Below, piece by piece: positions 19,314-30,019 of a DNA stretch of 64,000 bases. The stretch is from assembly GCA_963580285.1 (NCBI GenBank), contig OY757021.1:97950149-98014148 (forward strand). Direction: 5' to 3'. Numbering within the stretch: the stretch's first letter is position 1; each line of letters starts with the position of its first letter. The position numbers were made by a program, and so were the translations under genes. This stretch comes from Lucinisca nassula (taxonomy: Eukaryota > Mollusca > Bivalvia > Lucinida > Lucinidae). The notes under the pieces were generated by a model. That model did no database searches. It saw nothing but the letters and a program-made list of their open reading frames with translations, and was not told the origin of the DNA.

Positions 19314-21951
19314 ACGGCTGGTGTGGAGGCTATTGAGACCATCCTGTCCTTCCTCTTTGTAGGCGTCGACTTTTCTCCCCCAAACCTGCAGAGGATAGGG
19401 CTCCGCATCTTTTCCAGCACTGTCGGCCCACCAAGGCGCTCCTTCTGCAGAAAGTGTCCGTACGTTGGGTGTTCCACATCCGTCGTCGGCTCTCCCCTCT
19501 TGTCTAGGGGAACCATATATAGCAGCGTTCTGGGGGCTCCCCGAAACATCTGCGAGCAGAAACTTCTGCCGAGATATTCTTCTGGGAGCATGTCCACGGC
19601 TTTCCACAGATCTGTAGATTTGGGGGCGATCTCCACCCGTCGCACACACGAAATCTTTTCGACAAATTCCGCCTCCGACTCTGCCAACCTCTGGAGAGTC
19701 TCTACGCTTAGATTCCCAGGAGCATGCAATGCTTGGATTGGATTCCAGCAAACCTCCATCCCTCGCCTACTTAAGAACTTCTTGCTCGGCTGCACTTCTG
19801 TCTCCAGGCCCCGCACCAGGGCGTTGTGCTCCAGCGCTGTCATCCAGTATATGGTTTTGTAGCGGCCGTCGTCCACCCGTTTCTCGAAGAATTCTTTGCA
19901 GTTGGATAGGATCCTAGCCAGGCTCTCTGTTGCCCACACCGCTATCCTAGAGTTTGAATCGTTCAACAGCACGACCCTAGGCTTTCGTGTATCCTGGTGC
20001 TGCTCCCGAAACCCCAGCACGATCCACCTATCCGGTTGGAGGCTAGAGATCTTGCTGGTCTGCATGGAGGATAGGATCCCCACCACCTCCTCCTCGGTTT
20101 TCCGCGAAGCAGCCATGTACTCCCGATGCTCGGTGGCAAGCTTGGATATCTGTTCTAGCTCCCCTTGCCTATACCGCCTGTTTTTTTTTCCTTTGCTTCT
20201 TCCAGCCGTTTTGGGGTCTCCCTCCTCCACTTCTCTATGTCGGCGGCTTGGAACAGATCCCAAAGCCTCTTCTCTCTGTCTCGTGTAGAGAGCGTGGAGA
20301 GTCGGCGACCACTGGCTATCTCCTGCATTTCCACGATCTGGAACTGCGAGGTCTCCGCAGCGATCCGATGGGTCTTCTTTTCCCTCCACACCCAGGACAC
20401 CTTGTCGGTCGGTGGAAGAATGGTGGATGGATCCGGCCCGTTTGGGTGCAGGGCTGTCGGTTTCTTACTATCGTCCAGGATCGTCGCGGAGCCAGCGTCT
20501 TTGGTGTAGCAGCGAAGCGGAGAGAAAAGGATGGAATCCTCGCCGTCCTCCCGCGCACCTTGCCTGGTTTCCAGTATATCCTCCCGAAATATCTTGCAAT
20601 CCCGGAATCCAAAATTTGCCGCAGCCCATTCCACAGCCCTCTTCCAGCTGCCATCGTTGTCCACGGTTTGTGGCGTGGGGCGTATCCGCATGCCGGCCAC
20701 CCTACCAGTCCCGGTGTGCGCATGCCAGGCCACGAAGATTGTCCCTTGGGGTCTGTCGGCTAGGACAAGGCACCTATCCAGGCTGCCGGCCAGGTTTGTC
20801 CACAACCTAGAAGGCGGCTGTACGACAAACAGATCTTCTTCCTCAGGAGACACGACGCCAAGCGCCTCCTCGACCAACTCTTTTGCCGTGTCCGTGGAAA
20901 GATCCCTGCCCCTGCACGCATAGAGGGAGACCTCGATCCTTGTGCATTCTCTTTCTTGCATATCCGGGTGCGAGAAAGTCCTCCGCAGGTGCTCGTTCGG
21001 ACAGTCCACATAGTCGGCGAGATGGCCCCCATGTGCTCCCGAACCTCCCCGGCCTCGAAGTTGGAGACGACCTTGTTGTAGAGCTTGGTTCGACCCCAGT
21101 ACCCGCTCGCCCCCGTTCCTATCCAGGTCCAGACATGGTTCCCCACGGACTTGGTGTTGTCCAGGACTGTCGGGGCATCCCTATTCGCGAGCGCGCCGTT
21201 GGGATCTTCTTGTATCCTGTACCCAAGCTTTTCCAGGTGGGCCACGAGAGCTTGCCGGTCCAACGTCCCGGAGAAATCCTGGGTGTAGTCGATGGAATAG
21301 AGGCCGTAGCCTTTCCCGAGAAGCAGTTTCTGGAGTTTTGGAAGCCTTGCCTGTAGGCTGTCTATCTCCACCTCGGAAACATCCACCTTCGCCACGAAGA
21401 TCGCGAATGGGTCTTCCCCGTGCAGCTTCTTCCACCTTGTCTCCCCGAGCCTATCGGTATCCGCCTCTATTCTTTCCACCGTGGCCAAAATCGTGCTGCT
21501 GCGTGCGTCGGACCGAAATGCGATCGTGTGCACAATATTCGTCTGCATGTGCTTCTCGCCGTCCAGAGCCTCCCGAATGCTCCAAGAAATAGGCCACGAC
21601 CACCTGCGCCGACCAACCTTCCCCGGTCGTGCACGAGGCTCTGCCGGCCCTGGACACGCAATGCTCCCTACGTAGGTATTCTTACACATACACATCGTCC
21701 ACAAAGGTTGGGAGGCCTTCGAGGGGGTGCAGCCGCGTCCTCCCCGAGTGCCCTTCCAAGTAGTCCACATCCGAGATGTCGGGAACAAGGTTGCTCTCGA
21801 ATGCGTTTTCCAGGAGAAGATGGGTTGCCACAGATTTCTCGGAAAAGAGCCCATCTCTCGAAAGGTTCGTTCTACAACTTCCATTTTTTTCTATGGTAGT
21901 ATGCGATATGTCTACACTATCGACGGTGATCTCGATGTTTTGCACTACCAA
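19310..21951 (-). pseudogene. Virus-like element: large replication-initiator-like protein (frameshifted)
   Basis: Minus-strand frames at 21682-21951, 20760-21660, 20155-21021 and 19310-20180 read as one interrupted gene of about 870 codons. Visible in order are YGLYSIDYTQDFSGTLDRQA, then SGYWGRTKLYNKVVSNFEAG, then CTRIEVSLYACRGRDLS. This order resembles, by eye, the Rep_trans family (PF02486) of rolling-circle initiators such as RstA: a strand with an Asp-rich motif, a (K/R)xYxK box and an RIExxL box. Further on are IFVAWHAHTGTGRV and LRCYTKDAG; His-Ala-His followed by a Tyr could mimic an HUH/Tyr pair, but this is weaker. The C-terminal 270 codons (RWIVLGFREQHQD, TIYWMTALEHNALVRGLETE) are unrecognised. 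Frame breaks lie near 21660, 21030 (one base) and 20183 (a T8 run). No ATG opens the first frame, and its best start is TTG or an upstream in-frame codon. The base composition is clearly richer in G and C than the surrounding intron. Confidence 0.6.
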
Positions 21952-21955
21952 TTGT

Positions 21956-22645
21956 CTAATTCGAAATTTCGATATACCTGGGTAGTGTGTGCTTGTCTAC
22001 ACTACCGATCTGTCCGATAGACAACCGCTGCGGGGGTAAAAATACGCTCTCCTTCGTCGACCTCGATGTGCGCCTGCTGCGACTTTTTCGGCACAATGCC
22101 CTCTTCCCCATCTTCCGGTGCTTTGTCCTTCCCCGCAGGAGGGCCGCGCGCGCAAGGTCTTCTCGCACTTTTGTGTTCTCGACCTCCAGCTGCTCCTTCC
22201 GCCTCCCTCTTTCTTTCCGGGCTTCCGCAAGGTCTTCTCGCAGTTTTGCATTCTCGGCCTCCACTTCCCTCCGCCGCAGTCTTTCTTTGCAAGCTTCCTG
22301 CAGCCCCACATTCCCCAGTGCGATGTTGCGCATCATGGCGTTCTCCTTCTCCAGCTCCTCTCGCCGACATTGGCCTTGCTCTGCCTCGTCTTTGGTGTGC
22401 TTGGATTCGGCTTGCGCTTGCTCTGCGCCGTTCTTGGCTTCGTCTCGTGCCTGCTCTGCGTCGTCCTTGGCTTCGGCTCGCGCATGCTCTGCGTCGTCCT
22501 TGGCTTCCTCGTTCTCCAAGCCTTTCCGAATACGGAGAACCCGTCGTTCTCCTATCCCATATCTCGACTTCGCTGCCCGTATACCAATCTCGCCCGAAGC
22601 GATATGCCGAATAGCTTCCTCGGACAGTTGTGTTTTCCCAGGCAT
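21956..22645 (-). CDS. Virus-like element: helix-turn-helix, coiled-coil protein
   Basis: An intact 229-codon ORF starting at an ATG (22643-22645). Residues 1-45 (MPGKTQLSEEAIRHIASGEI, then GIRAAKSRYGIGERRVLRIR) have the pattern of a helix-turn-helix of the transposase or resolvase type. From about residue 48 follow repeats of the form EAKDDAEHARAEAKDDAEQA, a long charged helix likely to be a coiled coil. A further RRREVEAENAKLREDLAEAR-type segment and a basic C-terminus follow. The role is probably DNA binding with oligomerisation, as a regulator or terminus-binding partner of the downstream initiator-like gene, but this is inference. Its stop is 4 nt before the first codon of the next frame on the same strand, an operon-like spacing unusual for animal genes. 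Repetitive Ala/Glu/Lys sequence makes function hard to assign by eye. Confidence 0.6.
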   Translation of the reverse strand: MPGKTQLSEEAIRHIASGEIGIRAAKSRYGIGERRVLRIRKGLENEEAKDDAEHARAEAKDDAEQARDEAKNGAEQAQAESKHTKDEAEQGQCRREELEKENAMMRNIALGNVGLQEACKERLRRREVEAENAKLREDLAEARKERGRRKEQLEVENTKVREDLARAALLRGRTKHRKMGKRALCRKSRSRRTSRSTKESVFLPPQRLSIGQIGSVDKHTLPRYIEISN

Positions 22646-22669
22646 TGCAATGCTTTGCGTCTCTACTTC

Positions 22670-22878
22670 TCTAGTAGGATGTCCCTACCCTGTCCCTACC
22701 TGTGTGTGCATGCTGGGTGTCCATACCCTGTCCCTATCTGTGTGTATGGCTGGGTGTCCCTACCCTGTCCCTATCTGTGTGTGCGTACTATAGGCGTCCC
22801 TATCTGTGTGCATGCTGGGTATCCCTACCTGTGTCTGGTGAGCGCATGCTGGGTGTCCCTACCTGTGTGCGCATACTG
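22670..22878. repeat. Minisatellite of about 36 bp next to the virus-like block
   Basis: About six degenerate units built on tgctgggtgtccctaccctg and tccctatctgtgtgtgc. It lies directly upstream of the helix-turn-helix gene, at the right end of the GC-rich block. Confidence 0.9.
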
Positions 22879-22939
22879 AAATAAGTAGCACAAAATCCTG
22901 GTAGAGTGCGGGGAAAATGCGCTCTCCTAAAAAAAATGT

Positions 22940-23015
22940 CCTCGGCATCCCCACTCGGTGGGGCCGATCTGGGGGTTGGTTGGCCCCACAGTGTTGGGGT
23001 GGGGGTTGTCCCAGA
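22940..23015. repeat. GC-rich hairpins at the right edge of the block
   Basis: Two short foldbacks: gcatccccactcggtggggc at about 22945-22966, and ggccccacagtgttggggtg. They could be element termini or chance structure. Sequence beyond about 23010 returns to AT-rich DNA. Confidence 0.45.
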
Positions 23016-23019
23016 ACTC

Positions 23020-24180
23020 CTGTTTTGTATACTTCTCAGGTGTCATTCCCGTACCACAGGCATGAAGGCGTATGATGTCAAATAATGCTGACGCCCGAAA
23101 ATTAAATAAAAACCATACAGAAAGATGTTGACCATGTTCTGTTACTAATCCTATACTCTGACCATCTTGGACAAAAAGGTGTCGATGAAATGATTAATCA
23201 CATATTTTTAAAGAATGTTTGTACGATTTTGCAAAGGAAAACGGCAACCGGAAGTACGAATCCTCCAGCAAACGCAAAGCGTTTTCCAGTGAGATTTAAA
23301 TTATATACAATGGAAGGAAATGGAAGAGAAAACACTGTGTTTTTAAACATGGACATACATTGAATACAATATAGTACATACAGAAACCTGTTTGTGCCAT
23401 ACAGTCTTCCGTCGCAACGATATATGACGAAATTTTCAGTTTATTAACGTATTGTAATGGTAACTCCTAAAGTTTTTGATACTACATTATCATGCATGTT
23501 ACATACAAAGACATCTTCATTTATTGATTGCGAAGCATACAAGGGTGTGACTGTCCTTTATCTGGCCGACCAGTATGCATATGCAGATTTCATAGGTCGA
23601 ACGATCAACACGCAAACCACACTTAACAATACGGGGTGACAGTCTTCAAGGGGGTATTTATATAATAGAAATATTTGGCCAATAAAATAATAAGTTACAC
23701 ATATTTATTAAATATGTCATATACACGCCTTCTATACAAAGCTGTATGCAAGATGTTTTCTATTCATTTATTACTGTTGAAAACGTATTGTATATTTACA
23801 TGACAAAATTGCTGATAGTATTACCATATGTATCCAAGATGTACGATGTATTAAATATAAGTATTTTCTATTTGGATGTAATCTATTTTATTCATATTAT
23901 TTTATTTTTACATAGTTGCATGTGTAAACAATTCATTTTAAGCTAATTTGAAAATGTTCTTATTCCACTTATAATGTTTTATTATCCACAAATAGTTATA
24001 TACAGACATTTTATAAATACTTACGAGAGTTGAATAATTTATTCAAAACTACATGTACAATGAACAAAGAATATACTTCATACAAACTTCGCAAAATTGA
24101 ATAGTTCGCAGTAAAGTTAATTACTTACTCAAATTACAATGTATTATTTACAAATATTTATTTTCAAATATACCTTATTT
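23020..24180. other. AT-rich intronic stretch with nothing recognised
   Basis: No repeat borders or coding pattern were found. The small frames at 23457-23639 and 23746-23946 lack any family resemblance. Confidence 0.5.
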
Positions 24181-26526
24181 TTATGCTCCCCGAAGGGGGA
24201 GCTATATAGTCGCCGCTTTGTCCGGCCGTCCGTCCGACCGTCCGTCCGTCCGACCGTCTGTCCGCACTAACAAATATATAGTTAGGTGGCTATGTAAATG
24301 GACAGAATCAATGTAAGTCTATGGGATTTATTCCGTTAGACACCGAAAATGCTTCTTTTCTGTGGCTAAAAGTAGCCACTGAAGTATCAATCCTGCCAAA
24401 AATAGCCACATAAGTATACATCCGTGAGAACGTCCGTCCGTCCGTCCGTCACACTATATCTCCGAAAGTATTTAATTTATTTAAGTGAAACTTGATATAC
24501 TGATAGAGGACGATGAGGGGAATCGGAGAATACAAAAATCATAACCATGTCACCAGTATTTATGGAGTTACTTCCCTTCTGAACTATTTCAATGAAAAGA
24601 TTGTACGGAGCATATCTCTGAAAGTATAGAAGGGATTTAAGTGAAACTTGATACATTGATAGATGGCCATCACAGGAAGTGCAGAGTGCAAGAACTGTAA
24701 CTCTATCACAGGTAATTACAGAGTTATTATCCTTTTTAGTTTTTGCTATATTAAGCTTGTCCGGAGAATATCTCTAAAAGTTTTAAAGATAATTTAGTGA
24801 AACCTGATACACTGCTAGGGGGTTATGAGAGAAATCGCAGGATGCAAGAAGCATAACCCTGCCAACAGTATTTACGGAGTTACTTCCCTTCTTAATTAGG
24901 GCCCCACAAGTATTTTGAGTGCCCTATAGTATTCTCCTTGTCAGTCAGTTTCAAATCTAAACCAAAACATTTAACCGGTTATAACTTCAAAAGTATTATC
25001 CCTACTTCCATGACACTTCACACTCGTACTAACAATCACATTACCTACATTCTGACAAACCATATTGCTTTTGTCCGTGTGTTTGTCACGCCTTTACCGA
25101 AAAACTTAACCTCGGTCATAACTTCAAAAGTATTTGCCCTACTCTCATGAAACTGCACACACTTACTTACTATTACAAGACCTACATTCTGACAAAGGGC
25201 CATAACTATATTGCTTTTCGGTGTGTGTTTGTCAGACCATAACCAAACAATTTAAACTCAGTCAAAATTTTAAACGTATTTGTCCTACTCTCATGAAACT
25301 TCACACACATACTTACCACCACAAAATCTACATTCTGACAAAGGGCCATAATTATTTTGCTTATTTTCACTGAATTGTCTCCCCTTTTATTCAAAAAAAT
25401 TTTCCTGTTGTTTCATAACCATGGGTAATAGGGCTTTCATATTTCACATATGTATTCCTTTTGACATTCTTCATTGAAAATCACTTACTAGGGAACACAA
25501 AACTGAGTTTCTTTGTCTTATGGTTCAAGATTTACTTGCCCTTGCACGGAAGGGGCCTTACATTTCTCCTTATTTTTGCAGTCTTTGTTGAAAATAACTA
25601 ACTAGGGAATTCTTAGACTTTTGGTTAAACCCATTTGGTACCGGAAACCCCAAAAGTGGTAAGTGGCAAACATTGCAGGCCCAGATCAGACGCCACGGAA
25701 CGCGTGTTTGGCACGCCTTAACAAAAAAACTTAACCTTGGTCATAACTTCAAAAGTATTGGCCCTACTCTTATGAAACTTCACACGCATACTTACCATCA
25801 CAAGACCTACATTCTGACAAAGGAGAATAACTCTTGTGTTTGTCACACCTAAACCAAAAACCTTAACCTCGGTGATAGCTTCAAAAGTATTTTGTCTACT
25901 CTCATGAAACATCACACACATAATTACCATCACAAGACCTACATCCTGACAAATTGCTTTTTGGTGTGTGTTTGTCAGGTCATACCCAAACAACTTAAAC
26001 AGCGGTCAAAATTTTAAACGTATTTGTCCTACTCTCATGAAACTTCACATACATACTTACATCACAAAATCCTACATTCTGACAAACGGCCATAACTATA
26101 TTGCTTATTTTCACTGAATTATATCCCCTTTTTTCGAAAAAATATCTCCTGTTATTTTATAACCATGGGTAATAGGGCTCTCATGTTTCACATGTGTATT
26201 CATTGTGACATTTTCCATTGAAAAATCACTTACTAGGGAACAAAAAATTGAGTTTCTTAGCCTTATGGGTTAAGATTTACAGGCCCTTGCAGGGAAGGGG
26301 CCTTACATTTCTCCTCTTTTTTGCATTCTTTGTTGAAAATCACTACCTTGTTTCTTTATTTGTGCTCCAAACATCGGCTGAGGATACTCATTAGCACCTC
26401 CTCATTCAGACGGTTCTAACGAGTACCCATAACCTTTGTCTTCGAATAAATCTTCTCAAACTTCAAAGTGTATAGGATCATTACACTCAAATAACCCTCC
26501 TACTACTGCGCATCTTCGGGGAGCAT
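24181..26526 (+). repeat. Hairpin-ended minisatellite element, 2.3 kb
   Basis: It opens with the palindrome gctccccgaagggggagc (24185-24202), followed by a GTCCGTCC/GACC tract. It then has an array of about 155-bp units (phrases aaagtatttaatttatttaa, gaaacttgatacactgatag) and an array with cttcaaaagtattgccctac and tacattctgacaaagggcca at about 24950-26330. It ends with cgcatcttcggggagcat, an inverted match to the head. A piece of MITE family B (26350-26450) lies near the end. It is non-coding. Confidence 0.7.
26350..26450. mobile_element. MITE family B, core fragment
   Basis: It contains tttcttatttgtgctccaaa, a diverged core hairpin (cacctcctcattcagacggt) and the arm ctaacgagtacccataacct. 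Confidence 0.6.
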
Positions 26527-26689
26527 CCCTCCGTTTTACCGATGCTCTTGTTATCACAGTTGGATATATAATGTTTTGAAAGTACATATTGCCCTTGTTG
26601 CAATTATTCACCTTATTTGCATTATCCCCTGGTTCCTTGACTGAACGTTATCAGTGTTGAAACAACAGGTAACCAGACCCCCCTGACCT

Positions 26690-26725
26690 TGAAAGGTCAG
26701 GGGGGTCTGGTTACCTGTTTTTCCA
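26690..26725. repeat. Perfect palindrome, about 2x20 nt
   Basis: aacaggtaaccagacccccc-type arms: ggtaaccagacccccctgac followed directly by the complementary gtcaggggggtctggttacc. The centre is cttgaaag. Confidence 0.9.
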
Positions 26726-26846
26726 ATATTGACAATGTGCAACCTGGGAGCCAGCAAATAATGCAAATGTGGTAAATATTTAAAGCATAGAAAATATTAC
26801 CGAATGCATTTTGAAAATTTATGTACGGATATTTCATTTACTATAT

Positions 26847-27084
26847 GGGCCCCGTCAAGCGATTTTGGTACTTATCGCCTATGCGAGCAGCGAAGGTTCA
26901 GGCGAGCCTGCGCATCCGCGCAGTCTCACCAGAACCTCCGCTGCTCGCTCATACAAGCAGTGAATCAAGAGGAACCTTTAGACAGAAAGCCATATCCCTA
27001 GCCCCTCTGAATGGCTGGGCATGCGCAGTTAAAATTTGTCATGACGGAATGCTCGAAGACCCAAATTCGCTTGGCGGGGCTCAT
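26847..27084 (+). mobile_element. Family N MITE, copy 1
   Basis: Ends gggccccgtcaagcgatttt and, inverted, aaattcgcttggcggggctc. The interior has the palindrome-like gaaggttcaggcgagcctgc. A second copy at 59183-59420 is about 95 percent identical by eye. Confidence 0.85.
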
Positions 27085-27139
27085 ATTCATCACAGTTGAA
27101 TAATTATTACTTATAACACAGTTGCATATTTATTGCTTA

Positions 27140-27400
27140 CCGGCCCCGATAGCTTTGTGGTAGAGCCTCCGGTTCGGGAATGGGAAGTCGCGGGTTCGAT
27201 CCCCGGCCTCGCCGTACCAAAGGCGTGAAAAATGGTACTATGACGCTCTCATTATCAGGGGTAGTCCTAGGAAGATAAATGAAGGCAGGTAAGTATTTGT
27301 TAAAGGACACTTTGTTTGTCGCAATAAAAGCTCTACAGAGCGTTTGTTATTTGTTTCGGATATGCGACGTTAAATAAAGCTTCTTTATCTTTATCTTTAC
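27140..27400 (+). mobile_element. tRNA-derived SINE with (TTTATC) tail
   Basis: The head (ggccccgatagctttgtggt, then cgcgggttcgatccccggcc) carries A-box (tagctttgtggtagagc) and B-box (gggttcgatccc) pol III promoter elements. An unrelated body of about 170 bp follows, ending in gacgttaaataaagcttctt and the repeat ctttatctttatctttac. The tail and internal promoter identify it as a SINE rather than a tRNA gene. Confidence 0.85.
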
Positions 27401-27404
27401 CTTG

Positions 27405-28255
27405 GCTGTCTATATACAATTCGGACACTAACTCATAGCACAGAAATTCCAATCTGTTATATATCGGAATCCGTTTCAATTTCTATTTACACATATTTAC
27501 ATGTAAAAAGAAGACTTTTTTTTTCAATTTTATCGCACAAATGGTTATCGACCGAATCACGGTAGATGGCTATTCTTGACTCTTTGATTGCACGACGGCG
27601 GGTCAGGCTTTAGACTCGGCATAAATCTTTGTTAAAAGAGGGCTGAGGCCTGATGCTATGTCTGTCGCTTGGCTCATTGCGGTTTAACTAATGATTTTCT
27701 TTAGCTCTGGCCATTAGTGTAAGGGGATCAGCTAGCACCCCTAAGCTTTGCTTCATCTTAGTGTTTGAATTTGGTTTATGTCTCTGTGAGCATGCGTTGA
27801 TTGAGTTAGGACATCATTATTCAGTCCAAATATTTAATGTTTATTGTTGAGAACAACACCTTTTATTACTTCTAATATCGTCATAATTCTACATATTTTT
27901 TATCATTAACCGATTGACGCTTATGACCCAAAAGAGGGTTGGCGCGTCGTTAAACTCGAAAACCTCATCATCATCATTTTACGCCAAAGTCAATTTCTGT
28001 CATAGGAAAAAGTCAAAACTGAGTATTTTAGGCTATGATCTGAAAACATTTCGATGCAGTTAGCTAAATGAGTTTATTACATACCTTCTATAGGAAAATT
28101 ACATTAGAATCTTTCAATACAGGCTTATTTTTTCGCTATTTTGATGGCACAGTCACGTGAAGGGGCCAAAAATCCATATAATATGGATTTTTGGCACTGC
28201 CTTTCCATATTGGCACTGCTCCACTCTGTTACTATAGCAATAGAACGTTAATGCC
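27405..28255. other. Stretch with nothing recognised
   Basis: AT-rich. It contains a 40-bp inverted pair at about 28162-28215 (aaaatccatataatatggat core) and a second short tail-like gacgcgtcgttaaactcgaa near 27945 that may be the end of another SINE. Confidence 0.4.
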
Positions 28256-28261
28256 GTACCC

Positions 28262-28650
28262 CATAAGCTTCAAAATGGCCGCAGAAAAATCACTTGGAGC
28301 AATGTCAACCCGACTGCTGGACCTAGACAGAGCGATAGAAGACAGTGATAACAATAGATTTTGAGAAAAGTCTGATATTTCGTGGCAAGCATGAAAAATG
28401 AAAAACAAAATACTTTAAAAGAAGTTCACTCACGATTGGGAAACATTGTGAAGGACGTTGCTTTCAAGCACAGCAGGGATGTCCCAACATTTGAAACAAT
28501 AAGGTCTTGCCAACAACCTTAAACGAACAGATCCCTTCACAATTGAGGAGCTGGAAATTGTGCGGAAGAAATCTGTGAGAGGGAAAAATGTCCCTAAAAA
28601 TCGTCTTGTATTTTAACGTAAACATCCACCGCGACCGACTGCTACACACG
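28262..28650 (+). pseudogene. Possible decayed coding fragment
   Basis: From the ATG in caaaatggccgcagaaaaat, a frame reads MAAEKSLGAMSTRLLDLDRA before a stop at about 28363. Further pieces with stops and shifts read EVHSRLGNIVKDVAFKHSRD and TIEELEIVRKKSVRGKNVP. The helix-like composition suggests a former protein, but no family is recognised and it may be chance. Confidence 0.25.
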
Positions 28651-29140
28651 GAATCGATTAAGCATTAGCTTGATGAATGGCACTAAGAGCCTTTAAAATT
28701 AAAATGGTCTTCAAATAAGCACAAAACATTCTGTAAAATACCTTAAAAAGCATTCTTTGTACTGCAGAAATTCTGTATTTAAAATGGCGATTTGTTTTTG
28801 TTTTTAAACTTACAGTTGCGACGTCACTTGTGACGTAATTTGCTGCGCACTACTACGTTACTGTATTACCGTGAGCATGGTAAGTGTAGGCCTACTAATC
28901 AGTTATATAATTTGATAGGAATTTCTTTCTTTTTTTCGGCGGATACCGAAAATATAGCCTCAACCCACTCGATGAAACGTTCCCGGCATCAACCGTTAAA
29001 AAGTAAATGTTCTCTTTGCATTCATTTCTTCACGTTGCAATATAACTATGCTATATAAATGATGTAATAAAGAGGTTATGATATGGTAAAGGTGTGCCTC
29101 TAAGTCATATTGGCACCGGAAGTCATATTGGCCCGAGGGC
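28650..29140. other. Stretch with nothing recognised
   Basis: AT-rich sequence. A 72-codon frame at 28840-29058 has no family resemblance. Confidence 0.4.
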
Positions 29141-29141
29141 T

Positions 29142-29620
29142 GTCGCGTCTGAGAGTGTAATAACGTCATGTATTATTTTCGATAATCCACTAGTGGATTA
29201 AATATGCAAATTAGCTAGATACGTCCCGTAACGTTACATGTACGACGTCCTTTACGACGTCGCGTTTACTAACGGCGGAATATTGACATTTTTGAAAACA
29301 ATCGTGAATAAAATGCGTTTAAAGTGTCATATGATAAACAGAATCTTGCATTCGTGCTCATGTATTATTGAATTTATTAAACTCGTTGAGGAAAAGGGAT
29401 AAAATGCTCGGCAAAGCCTCGCATTTTATCTCTTTTTCTCAACTCGTTCAATAAATTCAATAATACATGAACACTCATGTAAGATCCTCTATATCAATAA
29501 TTTATTAAACTCGTTGAGGAAAAGGGATAAAATGCTCGGCACAGCCTCGCATTTTATCCCTTTTCCCCAACTCGTTTAATAAATTCAATAATACATGAGC
29601 ACTCATGTAAGATCCTCTAT
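29142..29620 (+). mobile_element. Foldback element family D, copy 2, with duplicated palindrome
   Basis: Starts gtcgcgtctgagagtgtaat. The terminal palindrome (attaaactcgttgaggaaaa and complement) occurs twice in tandem, at about 29360-29480 and 29497-29612, separated by taagatcctctatatcaata. The other copies have one palindrome. Confidence 0.8.
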
Positions 29621-30019
29621 GAATGAAAGTAAACGCGAACATGAAATAACTAAATCTAAACCTCACAAGCGGAAAGCCAAAATGACAGTTACCTTTTTCA
29701 ATGGCTATCCAAAATTAAAGATACAAGCAATACACACATGCATAGATGAACTATAACAATAACCAGTGCTTCAGCTGAAGTGCACGACCCGCCGGATGCT
29801 TTTAGCTTTATGAGTGTTACCATATATGGGTATGGCGGCCATTTTGGTCATGTGACCTGGTCCTAAAACGGTTCCCCAAAATAAATGCGCCTTATCGTAA
29901 GGAGCAAAAATATATCTTTTACTTTAGTACTGTATTCTGAATCGTTTGCAGGATAAAATGCATTTTCACATTTCCAATACAAAAGCATATGTGTCAAAGT
30001 TTGACCTAGGCACAAAGAA

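Noticed and set aside
19310..22645. Helitron Rep-helicase
   Set aside because: No helicase motifs (Walker A GxGKT/S and the following boxes) are seen, and the end structure differs.
19310..22645. Bacterial contamination
   Set aside because: The block is broken by frameshifts, carries an inverted copy, and is split by an animal-type LINE with target duplication, so it is integrated in the host genome.
19323..22793. Long plus-strand frames opposite the initiator-like and HTH genes (for example 21987-22793, 19323-19862)
   Set aside because: Low-complexity Ser/Arg/Cys/Leu-rich shadows of the minus-strand codons. The minus strand has the recognisable motifs.
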